Positions 46,262 to 57,564 of a stretch of 64,000 nt of DNA are shown here, piece by piece. The position numbers and the translations under genes were made by a program. How positions within the stretch are numbered: position 1 is the first letter of the stretch; each line of letters opens with the position of its first letter. Below the pieces are notes generated by a model. The model had not been told where the DNA came from. It saw only the letters and a list, made by a program, of their open reading frames with translations, and did no database searches. The stretch is taken from NCBI RefSeq assembly GCF_023091745.1, contig NC_068925.1, forward strand, positions 4,898,001 to 4,962,000, given 5' to 3'. The stretch is from Budorcas taxicolor. Its lineage: Eukaryota > Chordata > Mammalia > Artiodactyla > Bovidae.

Positions 46262-46375
46262 CTAATGAACAGAAAAAAAATATCAAAAATTTATAGTTTC
46301 CAATATTTTATACAAAGAATTTTTTTTCTAGGAAAAGTCATGTAATCTGAGAACTGATAAGTTTTTGGGGTATCA
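46262..46375. other. probable LEMD1 intron sequence next to the penultimate exon
   Basis: A/T-rich sequence supplies the pyrimidine tract for the LEMD1 exon on the minus strand. From here to 64000 no further LEMD1 exon was recognised, so this side is presumed intron. Confidence 0.5.
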
Positions 46376-46635
46376 GGTAGTTTGTGTGTGTGTGTGTGCG
46401 TGTGTGTGCTCAGCCACTCAGTCGTGTCTGACTCTTTGCGACACCATGGACTGTAGCCCGCGCCAGGCTCCTCTGTCCATGAAATTTTTCAGGCAAGAAC
46501 ACTGGAGCAGGTTGCCATTTCCTGCCCCAAGGGATCTTCCTGACCCAGGGATTGAGTCCACGCTTCTTGCATCTCCTGCATTGCCAGGTGGATTCTTTAC
46601 CCCTGTGCCACCTGGGAAGCCCATTGGGTAGTTTG
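46376..46635 (-). mobile_element. Bov-tA SINE with (GT)n and 9-bp target-site duplication
   Basis: The reverse-oriented element at about 46385-46626 (cactcagtcgtgtctgactc to gtgccacctgggaagcc) begins with a (TG)n microsatellite at 46383-46408 in its tail. Flanking ggtagtttg copies lie at 46376-46384 and 46627-46635. Confidence 0.93.
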
Positions 46636-47860
46636 GTACCTCATAACACAAACTTTAAGTTAACCTTCCTTTACTCAACAGCTAGTAAAAACATCCAAGC
46701 TCTGTAGTGTAATATGTTTCTGCAGTGACTCAGCACGAACAGCAGACGTGCCGGTGACGAGGGTCCGGTGATGCCAGAAGCACGCTGTTCCTAAATGCCA
46801 GCTCTTTCTTTTCTCTCTTATTTGTATTTCTATATTGCTTGAAACTTTTTTTAATGAGCCCGCATCATTTTTATACAAAGAATAAAGTTATTTTAAAAGA
46901 CCAGTTGGCAATGAACATGGATTAGAAAATAATTTAGGAAAGTGAAAATGTTCTGTTAGAGGGGTAGAAGGAGAGATAATCATAGCATTTTTGTTTTTTC
47001 CTTTTCCCCCAAATTTCTTTCATACTGGTATATTTCTGATAAGGTCAAAAGGCCCTTTAGGCCTTTGTCCCCTCTCTGTGAAATATAGTCGTAAAGATTA
47101 AATGATTTAAACTGTATGAAGTGATGAAAAGCTCTGGCACATGGTAAGCATTCAACAAACATTAGTCATAATGATTGCGAGAATGATAACTTATTAATTT
47201 CATGCTGTTGTTTCTCCTCATATGTCTGGTTTTCCTTGACTGTTCATTCATACTTAAGATTCAGGCCTCATCATCCTCAAATGTCTGCAGTGTCCAGGGG
47301 GTGAACCCCAGGAAGGTGAAGATGTGTGTCAGATGGTGTCGCTGACCGCCGTTTATCAAGTTCTATTTCTCATGAATGCACTGAGCTGCCTCGACCACCC
47401 TGCCCTCCTTTGTAGACACCCATTGCTCCATGTTAGAGAGCGTATGTTTGAGGCACAGAAAGGCGAAGTTGTCTAAGGTCACTCAGTATTATCAATGGAA
47501 CTCTACACCAGATTCCTCTTTTCCCTCCTACAAGAAGTCTTCTCCATTGCTCTTATCCACTCAGATCACTCATCTGGTCTATATTTCTTGGACCCTCATA
47601 TACGTATTCTATACCTGACTTTATTGACCTGAAGTTTTATTTATTTGTTCAACAAACTTTCTACTGTTCTGCTGAGTACCAGTCCCCATGCTGGCAGTGA
47701 GGATTTTCAAAGGGACCACCACACCATCCTTGTCCTAAACAGCTGATCAGTGAGTGTGGGGATTTTGTGTGTATTCTGCACTGACTTCCTTCTCCCTAGT
47801 CAGACCATCTGTTGGATCTCACAGAGCTGTCTTCTTTTTCTCTCCCCGCCCCCCGCCCAG
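46636..47860. other. presumed LEMD1 intron
   Basis: A MIR-like piece lies at 47080-47170 (gctctggcacatggtaagca). Short open frames show no domain. Confidence 0.4.
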
Positions 47861-47864
47861 TTTT

Positions 47865-47945
47865 ATTGAAATAATTGACATACATCGCTGTATAGATTTA
47901 AAGTGTACAGCAGGATGGCTTGATTTTCTATTTCTCTTTAATCAA
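47865..47945 (-). mobile_element. L1 3' fragment
   Basis: Reverse-oriented: ttttattgaaataattgaca, then cgctgtatagatttaaagtg. Confidence 0.65.
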
Positions 47946-48834
47946 GCCATATTATCTTCCACCGGGGGTGGATATTTGTCCCCCTCCCAGGAGCCCAGCA
48001 CCCCTGAACACAACAGGAGCCTCCAATAGCTGCCGTGCCACTAGAGGCCTCAGGAGGCTGTTGGCTGAGGGTCAGGGGGTCAGGTGCCAAGAGCAAGATG
48101 GGACTTGCCTCAGACAGGGGAGGACTCACCCGCACCTGCACAGAGCAAACAGAACAAGATCCAGAAGGGAAGTCCAAAGGAGGCGTTCTGAGAGCGGGAG
48201 TGAGGTGGACTGACTCGAGGGTGATGGGGGGCGGGCAGGAGAGGGAGGCACTGGGCACTCGTGTGAGTCAGAATGAGCAGGAGGCAGGAGAGCCCTGGTC
48301 TCAGCAAGTGTGTCGTCAGGACACCCAACAGAACACACAGCTTAGTGACTGGACAACCACCTTCAGGCAGTGCTGTGTCAGCAGGCGTGATGGCCTCAGC
48401 CCAGTGTGGGGCGGGGAGGGCCTGGCCTGCTCTACGACCGTCTACTGGGGGTCACCCACTCCCGGCAGAGACCACCAACGGTGAGGCAGTTGTGGCCTCC
48501 ACCATTCCGCTCTACCCACTCTAACCCCACCTTCTTAAACAAGATGTTCTCAGCAGTGGTTTAGTGGTATCTGGGCAGGGTCTCTGCAGGTGGTAGGAGC
48601 TGTGCTTGGCACAAGAGTTCCACGCCTGAGGGAGCACTGTTCCCAGCGAGGACATCACTACAGAAAGAGTTATGTACCTGCACTATATCAATTTCCTGGA
48701 GGAAGAAAGCAAGGCTCTGGAGGTAGAAGGACTTTGAAAACTCCCACATGTGTGGGCTGCGGGGGCCTGCTCACCAAGAGACACGCAAACTATTTCCAAG
48801 GGGGTTGGAAAAATCTTTTATAAGCACATTCTTT

Positions 48835-48955
48835 TCTTTAAACCTTTTTTAATTACAGACGTTTCAAACATATACAAAAGTAGACAATCGTATAATGAAC
48901 CTCTGTGTACCCATCACATGCAACTTCTTTTTAATTCTCTTACATTTAAAAATAG
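48835..48955 (-). mobile_element. L1-type 3' fragment
   Basis: The text ttacagacgtttcaaacata, caaaagtagacaatcgtata and atgaacctctgtgtacccat matches a common ancient L1 3' stretch. Confidence 0.6.
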
Positions 48956-50488
48956 ATAGGTTAAGGAAAGCATTGGGGTAGAAATCTGTTGCAAAATCAA
49001 ATTATAGGATTTCACAGTTCTCAGGCAATCACATATTCCCCTCCTATCTTTCCTCTGTCATAGGAGGTGTAGGTCTTTGATTTCCTTTTCTTCTATAATT
49101 TATTGCCCTTACTTGTATTCCTAGAGTTCTTCTACAGTATTTTTGATTTTCAAGAAAAGAGTAATTATGCTTGTCAACATGACTCTGCAGCCATCAGTAA
49201 TAATAATAAAGACTGTATAACAAGGGAAAGAGTTCTCAGCTAATGTTAAACACAGTAAAGGACAAAATGCTACGTGCTCATTGATGACAGCTGTGTAAAT
49301 ACATACTGCATGTGCAGATAAACAGAAACTGGAGGGAAATTGAAAACATTAAATCAGGTTTTGCATGTTTGTAGTTGATTTATTTTTTATCTTTGAACAA
49401 TTCCTTTAATGTTGCTATAATATGATTTTCACTGTTAACACCATTTACAATGGAACTAAAAAATATTGGTGCTCATTAAAGCCATGGCTTAGTGAGGGTA
49501 AATGGCACCCATGGGGAAATGGAATATCTCTGCTCCTTTCTCCCTATGCCCGGAGCTAGATTCTGCAAAGGCAGCTGCTTTTGCAGAGCATTTGCTGCTG
49601 ATATTGAGGGAATGCGTGACCTCCTCTGCTGCCCCACCCTCTTCTGTACACCCCTAGCACTGAAATCAGAAAAATACCCTCATCCTCATATTACTGATCA
49701 ACTATAGATATAATGTCGTAGTTCTGAGATATACCAGTGCAATAAACCATGAGTATCTCACTACAATACCAGCTAACGCTTACATAGCATTTCCCGTGTG
49801 CTAGTCCCCATTCTAAGCATTTCACAGAAATAAACCCATTTAATCCTACCACCCTATGAGGAAGATGCTTTTATAATGCCCATTTTGTAGATGAGAAAAC
49901 TAAAGTACGTATGGTTTAAGTAGTATGCCCATGGTCACACAGCTGGCGAGATGGTAGCCAACCCAGGCAAAGTAGCCTCAGGGTCCCTCCTCCTCACACC
50001 ATGCTGTACTGCATACTGAAGGTGCTGCTCTGGAAGGGAATTAGAAATACTGTGCTTGAATGTTTAATATCTTGGGCATTGAATGTGCCTCGGTTCGTTT
50101 AAGTTTTTTAACAACTCTAAGAGCTAATCGTCACCATTTTATAGGTGAAGAAATAGAGACTTATAGGCTAAATTATTTACCCCAAATTACGCAGTTAGTG
50201 AAAGGAATAGCTGTAATTTAAATTCAGATATTCAGGCTTCGATGCCTCTGTTTTCTGGTTTTTAGTCTTGGAATCATTCTGTTGGGGAAATTCATTATTA
50301 CAAATACATCAGAACGTATTTCTGAAAACTGATATCACTAACTGATAAATTGTCCAGTCATCAACTAATTTCCTGAGGCAGTAACACTTGTAACCATCAG
50401 ATCTCTTCTTAAATATTTCAGATAAATTGGCTTTTTAATAAGCTTTTTCCAGGTAGACTATTTTGTGCTAATTCTGGCCTACTTATCT
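48956..50488. other. presumed intron with MIR remnants
   Basis: MIR-family text occurs at 49760-49995 (cacagaaataaacccattta, gtcacacagctggcgagat) and 50085-50270. No exon is recognised. Confidence 0.5.
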
Positions 50489-50627
50489 ATCAGTTCAGTT
50501 TAGTTGCTCAGTCGTGTCTGACTCTCTGCAATCCCATGGACTGCAGCACGCCAGGCCTCCCTGTCCACCACCAACTTTCTCAAACTCATGTCCATCGAGT
50601 TGGTGATGCCATCGAGTCGGTGATGCT
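50489..50627 (-). mobile_element. BovB 3' fragment
   Basis: Reverse-oriented terminus cagttcagtttagttgctca to tgtccatcgagttggtgatg. A short local repeat of gatgccatcgagt is visible. A (TG/TA)n tract follows at 50633-50675. Confidence 0.9.
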
Positions 50628-51589
50628 ACTTACATATATGTGTGTGTACGTGTGTGTGTATATATATATATAGATATCATATTGAATGTGAAAGTGGATT
50701 GTGTGTGAGATATTATGTCATACTCTGTTATGGCTAACTAGAAAACACTGGGCTATTATCCAGAGCCAGAAAGAACAGTAATCATCTTGTATCCTCATTA
50801 AATCCTTACTCATCCAAAAATGTATTCGCTTTTGAAAATAATCTACCTTGACTAAAGCCATTCATACTTGCCCATAAAGAAATGCAAGTTTGGTTGCATT
50901 TCCACAAGAAGTGTATTTTACAATGCAGACCCAAACCTAGCCAGAAATATCATAGGCTGACACCCACAGTTTTAGGCAATCGAAGGGGTGCCGCGCGCTG
51001 GATTTCCCACCCTTTTTCCCTCTTACCCTCCCATGACTTCTAACTGTTGGACTCTGGGGAGTCTAGAGGCAGCTCCTGGGGGTGGGGACGAAATTCTCTC
51101 CTAGTCACTAATGCAGCTGGTGATTCACCAACTCACTAAAGCAATTTTTTGGAAAAGGCCTATATGTAGAACCAGACTTTTTACCAATGACTTGGCAAAC
51201 TGGCAGTTCGCCACCCTGCTTAGAGGCAGAAGAAAACCTTTTGATTTAGAACTCTTTAAAATTGAGTTAGCCCAAATCCCTTTATTGACTAAAATGATTA
51301 AGTTAATAAAAGATTTTACAATAATCTCAGTCTCTTACTTTATTGTTTTTACCTCAACTTTGATTTAATAAAGCTCTCATCTAAAACATTGTGTTCTTTT
51401 AACCTGAGTAATGATTTTGAATTAATTTAATAACCTGCATCACATTAACAAAAGAAAGGTTAAAAACCTTGTGATCATTCGCATTCTCGATTTTTGAAAC
51501 AATTCTCAGCAAACCAGGAGTAGAATGGGAATTTCCTTAACTTGTTAAAAGGTTTCTTCCAACACCGACACCAAAATCATACTCAAAAG
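50628..51589. other. AT-rich stretch, unassigned
   Basis: An 85-codon frame at 51111-51368 (plus) has no recognisable domain. A nearby aataaagctctcatc looks like a poly(A) site, and the block could be an old retroelement. I cannot assign it. Confidence 0.35.
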
Positions 51590-52205
51590 GAAAACGTCAT
51601 AAACATTTTCTTTTGCTCAGAATCAAGTAAGAATTCTTACTATTATCCCTCTGACTTAATATTGTAATAAAGAGGTCTTAGGCAGCACCGTAAAACAAAA
51701 AGAAATTAAAGCTAATCAAAACGAATTAAAGAGATTTACAGAAAAATGATTATGATTGCAAAGAGTGCGGTGTTAGAAAATCAATACACCAAAGTCAGCT
51801 GCATTCCTATCTACAAGCGACTAACCTTTTAAAACACAGTTTTAAAAAGATGCTATTCCCAATACTAACTGCAAAGAGTCGGGCACGACTGAATAACTAA
51901 GCACAGCGCAGCACCTAACACAGCCACCGAATAAAGCTAACGAAAGATGAGCCTGGGCTTCCCTGAGAAAATAATACGGTCTTACTGAAGGACATCAAAG
52001 AAAATCTCAATAAACGCAAAGAACACGAACAGGAAGTGAAGAGCCAGCTTTGTCTAAATTAATTTACTAAGTCAATACAATTTCAATCAAAATTCCAGTC
52101 TACGTTTTTCATGGAACTTGATAAACTTATTCTAAAATTTATATAGAAGGACAAAGGGACAAGTAAAGACACCATTTAAAAACAAGGTGGGGAAGATACG
52201 CTAAG
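51590..52205 (+). mobile_element. L1 ORF2 remnant with SINE scraps
   Basis: Decayed L1 ORF2 text: ctgcattcctatctacaagc, then gtcaatacaatttcaatcaa and ctaaaatttatatagaagga. A Bov-A 3' scrap (gcaaagagtcgggcacgact) lies at about 51871-51915. Confidence 0.7.
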
Positions 52206-52344
52206 GGAGTTAACGCATTCTGCTCTCAGCACAGGCCAGCGAATTGATCAGAATAAAGACTCCGTTATATTAATCATAGATGTTTATTTCCTGTATTTCA
52301 TGGTGCTTTGACATCTTGGGGCCTTGCTAATCCAGGAGAGACTG

Positions 52345-52775
52345 TAAAGCATGCCGTTTCATATGCAAACCAACCAGTCCAAACCCACCAATCCCTAACC
52401 ACCTCTCACACACCAAGCTAATTTTTCTCCTGCTGTGAATCAGCCCCATTCCAATATTGGACAACTGGGGATCACCCTATACTATAGCCCAGAGCCCACT
52501 GAAGTTACTCAAACTAGCTAATCCTAAAATGCTTACCTTGCCTGACCCACTCCTTCCTGCAAACATCACACTCAAGGCACGAGACCACGCTTGCTTTCAC
52601 TCCCGCCTCCTGCCTGACTGATGCTTCCCCACGTGGCCGAGCACGGCGTGATGTGCCCATTCCTCTTGGGGACTGTAGGCAATAAACTCTTCTTTCAAAG
52701 GCAGTTGCCTCCACGTCTGTCACCTTAGCATACTCGATTAAGACAAATCCTGTGTACATTTTAAGACACCCACGC
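52345..52775 (+). mobile_element. probable solo LTR of an endogenous retrovirus
   Basis: The block starts TGTAAAGCATGCCGTTTC and has U3-like text (accctatactatagcccaga), then aggcaataaactcttctttc, a classic LTR poly(A) signal region. No internal viral genes are nearby. The 3' boundary and target-site duplication are not resolved. Confidence 0.45.
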
Positions 52776-52917
52776 ATGTTTAGAAATTGATGCATGATGA
52801 GAGTTAGCATTGCGGATAAGAAGAGGAAGGACAGACTGCTCCAAATGGCACTGAGGATGAGGCGGGATAGAGGTGCTCCTCCCACCCCTTAGTTAAGCGT
52901 AGCCCAAACCCTGGATG

Positions 52918-53048
52918 TCACATTTGTGTTCTTTCGCTCACTCGTGTCCGACTCTGTGACCCCATGGACTGTAGCTCACCAGGCTCCTCTGTCCATGGGA
53001 TTCTCCAGGCAAGAACACTGGAGTGGGTTGCCATTTCCTTCTCCAGGA
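52918..53048 (-). mobile_element. Bov-A SINE fragment
   Basis: Reverse-oriented: cactcgtgtccgactctgtg to gtgggttgccatttccttct. Confidence 0.9.
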
Positions 53049-53159
53049 CATTATAAATAAAGCAAGCATAAAAAGACTCTGAGAGGTGCAGAAAAGCAGA
53101 TGGGCTAGGGACCTTGGAACCCGAGGAATGACATGTGGTGAGTGCTCTGAGTTTTCTTC

Positions 53160-54563
53160 TCAGTTTGTAAATTCTGGACTGGGTGCTAGAGAAGCCATAA
53201 CCTGCAATCAGACCCCAAAAAGCTCGCTCAAAAGCCAAAGGACAAAGAAAAGGAAAAGGAGCAGTCTAGTAAGACAGAAGACTTTTGACAGTAACAGCCC
53301 TGCTCCACCAAGCGGCATACTCCACTCTCCACACAAAGGCGCATGGAAGCTTGGACTTCCGCTTCCATGTGTCAGAAGCACCCGGGCCAGCTGGGTATGT
53401 CAGTGTAGGCCACGAGGGGCCTCACTCCCCACAGCCCAGCAATAGTGAAGTGTATACACCCACCAGGGCAGCAGCGGAGGCCCAGCGGGACCCTGGGCTT
53501 CTACCCGCACCAGACGGCAAAGGGTTGGCCCTCCTCTTTCCCACCAGTGCACGAGCAAGCCCACTAAAATAGAAGACTTAAATAGCACCCAGAGCCTCAT
53601 AACTCAGGTGAGAAAAAACTAACAGAGGCCAGCACCAAGTTGACACAAATACTAAAATCATCTGACCAGGATTTTGGAGTAAGTTTCACAAAGCGCTTCA
53701 AGGAACAATGAGACATGTTCGAAACAAATGAAAAACTTTTAATTCTCTACAGAAATGGTACAGTGTATACAGAAAAATCAAGTGTAAATTTTAGAATTGA
53801 AAAAATTCAACAACCAAAATAAAAAATTTATTTAGATGGGCTTGACAGCAGAATGAAGAAAACAGAGGAAAGAACTGATGTCCTTGGAGATAGAAGTATA
53901 TATCATCTAAAACCAACAATACAGAGAAAACAGAATTTTAAAAATGTCTCAGAGTCTTAATGGATTATAATGTCTAACATGTATGTAATTAGAGTCCCTA
54001 AAGCAGAGGTCCGTCTAGTCAAGGCCATGGTTTTTCCTGTGGTCATGTATGGATGTGAGAGTTGGACTGTGAAAAAGGCTGAGTGCCGAAGAATTGATGC
54101 TTTTGAACTGTGGTGTTGGAGAAGACTCTTGAGAGTCCCTTGGACTGCAAGGAGATCCAACCAGTCCATTCTGAAGGAGATCAACCCTGGGATTTCTTTG
54201 GAAGGAATGATGCTAAAGCTGAAACTCCAGTCCTTTGGCCACCTCATGCGAAGAGTTGACTCACTGGAAAAGACTTGATGCTGGAAGGGATTGGGGGCAG
54301 GAGGAGAAGGGGACGACCGAGGATGAGATGGCTGGATGGCATCATGGACTCGATGGACGTGAGTCTGAGTGAACTCCGGGAGTTGGTGATGGACAGGGAG
54401 GCCTGGCGTGCTGCAATTCATGGGGTCGCGAAGAGTTGGACACGACTGAGCGACTGAACTGAACTGAAAGCAGAGGAAGATGAAGTCAGGCTAAAAAAGG
54501 TATTTGGAGCAATAATGACTGACAGCGTCCCAAATTTGACAAAAGGCACTAACCTACGGGACT
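53160..54563 (+). mobile_element. old L1 5' UTR/ORF1-region remnant split by BovB
   Basis: L1 text runs through gaccaggattttggagtaag, gaaacaaatgaaaaactttt, gggcttgacagcagaatgaa and agtcttaatggattataatg, then continues after the BovB with gaggaagatgaagtcaggct and gtcccaaatttgacaaaagg. The start is uncertain. Confidence 0.65.
54000..54476 (+). mobile_element. BovB 3' fragment with 10-bp target-site duplication, nested in L1
   Basis: The insertion 54010-54466 (tccgtctagtcaaggccatg to actgaactgaactg) is bracketed by perfect aaagcagagg at 54000-54009 and 54467-54476. It carries the ORF2 C-terminal stretch YGCESWTVKKAECRRIDAF. It looks young. Confidence 0.96.
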
Positions 54564-55905
54564 AGAAAAGTCAGTTTTCATTCCAATTTCAAAGAAGGGC
54601 AGTGCAAAAGAATGTTCAAACTACTGGACAATTGCATTCATTTCACACGCTAGTAAGGTTATGCTCAAAATATTTCAAGCTAAGCTTCAGCAGTATGTGA
54701 ACCAAGAACTTTCAGATGTACAAGCTGGGCTTAGAAAAGACAAAGGAACCAGAGATCAAATTGCCAGCATTCACTGGATCGTATAGAAAGCAAGGGAATT
54801 CTAGAAAAACACCTATTTCTGCTTCATTGACTAAGCAAAAGCCTTTGACTGTATGGATCACAACAAACTGTGGAAAATTCTTAAAGAGATGGGAATATCA
54901 GACCACCTTTCTTGTTTCCTGAGAAACCTGTATGAGGGTCAAGAAGCAATGGTTAAAACCGGACATGAAACAACTGACTAGTTCAAAATTGGGAAAGGAG
55001 TATGACAAGGCTGTATATTGTCAACCTGTTTATTTAAGTTGTATGCAAAGTACATCATGCTAAACACCAGAATGGATGAATCATACGCTGGGATCAAGAC
55101 TGGTGGGAGAAACATCAACAACCTCAGATATGCAGATGATACCACTCTAATGGCAGAAAGTGAAGAGAAACTAAAGAGCCTTTGATGAGGGTGAAAGAAG
55201 AAGGTGAAAAAGCTGGATAAAACTCAATATTCAAAAAACAGATCATGCCATCTGGTCCCATCACTTCATGGCAAATAGAAGGGGAAAAAGTGGAAACAGT
55301 GACAGATTTTACATTCTTGAGCTCCAAAACCACCATGGACATTGACTGCAGCCACGAAATTAAGACTGTTGCTCCCTGGAAGGAAAGCTATGACAAATGT
55401 AGACAGCTCATTAAAAAGCAAAGACATCATTTTGCTGACAAAGGTCCGTACAGTCGAAGCTGTGGTTTTTCCAGTTGTCGTGAGTGGATGCAAGAGTTGG
55501 ACCATAAAGAAGGCTGAGCACCAAAGAACTGATGCTTTTGAACTGTGGTGTTGGAGAAGACTCTTGAGACTCCCTTGGACAGTAAGGAAATCAAACCAGT
55601 CCATCCTAAAGGAAATCAACCCCGAATATTCACTGGAAGGACTGATGCTGAAGCTGAAGCTCCAATACTTTGGCCACCTGATGTGAAGAGCTGACTCATT
55701 AGAAAAGACCCTGATGCTGGGAAAGATTGAAGGCAGAAGGAGAAGAGGGTGGCAGAGGAAGAGATGGTCAGAAAGCATTACCGACTCAATGGACATGAAT
55801 TTGAGTAAACTCTGGGAGATGGTGAAGGATGGGGAAGCCTGGCCGTGCTGCAGTCCTTAGGGTTGCAAAGAGTTGAAACACTACTTAGCAACTGAACAAC
55901 AGCAA
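54564..55905 (+). mobile_element. old, diverged BovB copy
   Basis: BovB ORF2 from ttttcattccaatttcaaag through the LRYADD region (about 55123-55140) to gcaaagagttgaaacactac. It has many more substitutions, stops and indels than the neighbouring copies. Confidence 0.92.
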
Positions 55906-55934
55906 CTAATCTACAGATTTAAGAAGCTGAATGA

Positions 55935-57105
55935 ATTCCAAGCAGAAGAAACCTAAAGAAAGCTATGCCAAGATATGTCATAATCAACTTTCTGAAAACT
56001 TTTGTGATGTTGAAGTGTATCATAAAGAAAGTGAAAAGGCAACCTACAGAATGGGGAAAAAATATTGGCAAATCATATATCTGATAACAGTCTAGTATTC
56101 AGAATACATAAAGTCTTATAATAAAAAAAAAAACCCAACAAACTACCTGGTTAAAATGGCTTGAACAGACATTTCTCCGAAGAAGATACACAAAAGAGAA
56201 ATAGACACTTGAAAAGATGGTTTAGCATCACTAATCATTAAGGAAAAATGCAAATCAAAACCGCAATGAGATACTACACCCACCAGATGGCTATTCAAAA
56301 ACTTGGGGTGGAATAAGGAGAGTTGACAAGGATATGAGAAATTACAACTCTCATACATAGGTAGTGGGGAAATGCTGCAGCCATTACCACAGGTCCCAGC
56401 AATTTCACTCCGAGGTATGTACCCAAAAGAACTGAAAACAGGCACTCAACTATTTGTATGTGAATATTCCAGGTAGCAATATCCAAATGTCCTTCAATGA
56501 ATGAATGAGTGAATTAAAAAATTGTGGTCTATCCATCCAGTGGGCTTTCCTGGTAGCTCAGTTGGTAAAGAATCCACCTGCAAAGCGGGAGACCTGGGTT
56601 CAATCCCTGGGAAGGAAAGATCCCCTGGAGAAGGGAACAGCAGCTACCCACTCCAGTATTCTGGCCTGGAGAATTCCATGGACTGTATAATCCATGCAGT
56701 TGCAAAGAGTTGGACACGACTGAGCGACTTTCACTTCACTCACATACACTGGACCATTATTCAGTCATGGAAGATACAGATACATGCTACAGGGTGGATG
56801 AGCCTTGGAAACCTTACGCCAAGTGAAAGAAGCCAGTCACAAAGCATCACATAATAAATGGCCCCATTCATACGAAAGATCCGGAAGTAAATTCATTGAA
56901 ACAGAAAGCATATAAAGCGTTGTTAGGAGTGGGGTGGGGAATAACTGGGCACTGGGTACTGAGTTTTATTTTGGGGTGATGAAAATGTTTTGAAATTAAA
57001 TAGAGGTAGTGGTTTCACAGCATTATGAACGTTCTAAATGCCACTGTTCATTTTAAAATAGTAAATTTTGCATTATGTGAATGTAACCTCAATTTTTAAA
57101 AAAAC
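55935..57105 (+). mobile_element. L1 3' region interrupted by a Bov-tA
   Basis: The L1 text is unmistakable: cagacatttctccgaagaag, aatcaaaaccgcaatgagat, atgtccttcaatgaatgaat, then after the SINE catacactggaccattattc and aagaagccagtcacaaagca. Confidence 0.9.
56541..56748 (+). mobile_element. Bov-tA SINE nested in L1
   Basis: Complete element: gggctttcctggtagctcag, ttggtaaagaatccacctgc, box B ggttcaatccc, Bov-A text and gagcgactttcacttcac. Flanking catccagtg / catacactgg suggest a worn target-site duplication. Confidence 0.94.
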
Positions 57106-57142
57106 GTCTGACTCCTGTCATTATACTGTGAATGTCTCTATG

Positions 57143-57464
57143 CAGTGGTCCCCAGCCTTTTTGGCACCAGGGACCACTTTTGTAGGAGACTGGGGAGGGA
57201 GGAAAGTGGTTTTAGGATGAGTCAAGAGCATTATATTGATTGTGCACTTTATTTCTATTATCGTCACTTTGTGATATATAATGGAATAATTAGACAGCTT
57301 GCCATTATGCAGAATCAGTAGGAGCCCTGAGCTTGTTTTCCTGCAACTAGACGGGCCCGTCAAGGGGTGATGGGAGAGCAGCGGGAAGAGGCTGTAAATG
57401 CAGCTGCCCGCCACTCAGCTTTTACTGTGCAGCCTGGTTGCTAACGGGTGGTTGGGGACTCCTG
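57143..57464. mobile_element. hAT-like non-autonomous DNA transposon
   Basis: The ends are imperfect inverted repeats: cagtggtccccagcc on the left, and ggttggggactcctg (reverse complement caggagtccccaacc) on the right. The inside matches a eutherian repeat I recognise but cannot name with certainty (gcaccagggaccac..gtgcagcctggttgctaacggg). It has no coding capacity. Confidence 0.65.
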
Positions 57465-57564
57465 CCTTTATATCTTTAGTCTAAGAAAATACGTAATAAA
57501 GTTTTGGGGAGGGAGTAAAAGGTCATAATGTCTACAGTTTAGTTTGAGAAACAGTAATATATGA

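Noticed and set aside
51111..51368. 85-codon frame as a possible small gene
   Set aside because: AT-rich, no recognisable domain, no splice or promoter context.
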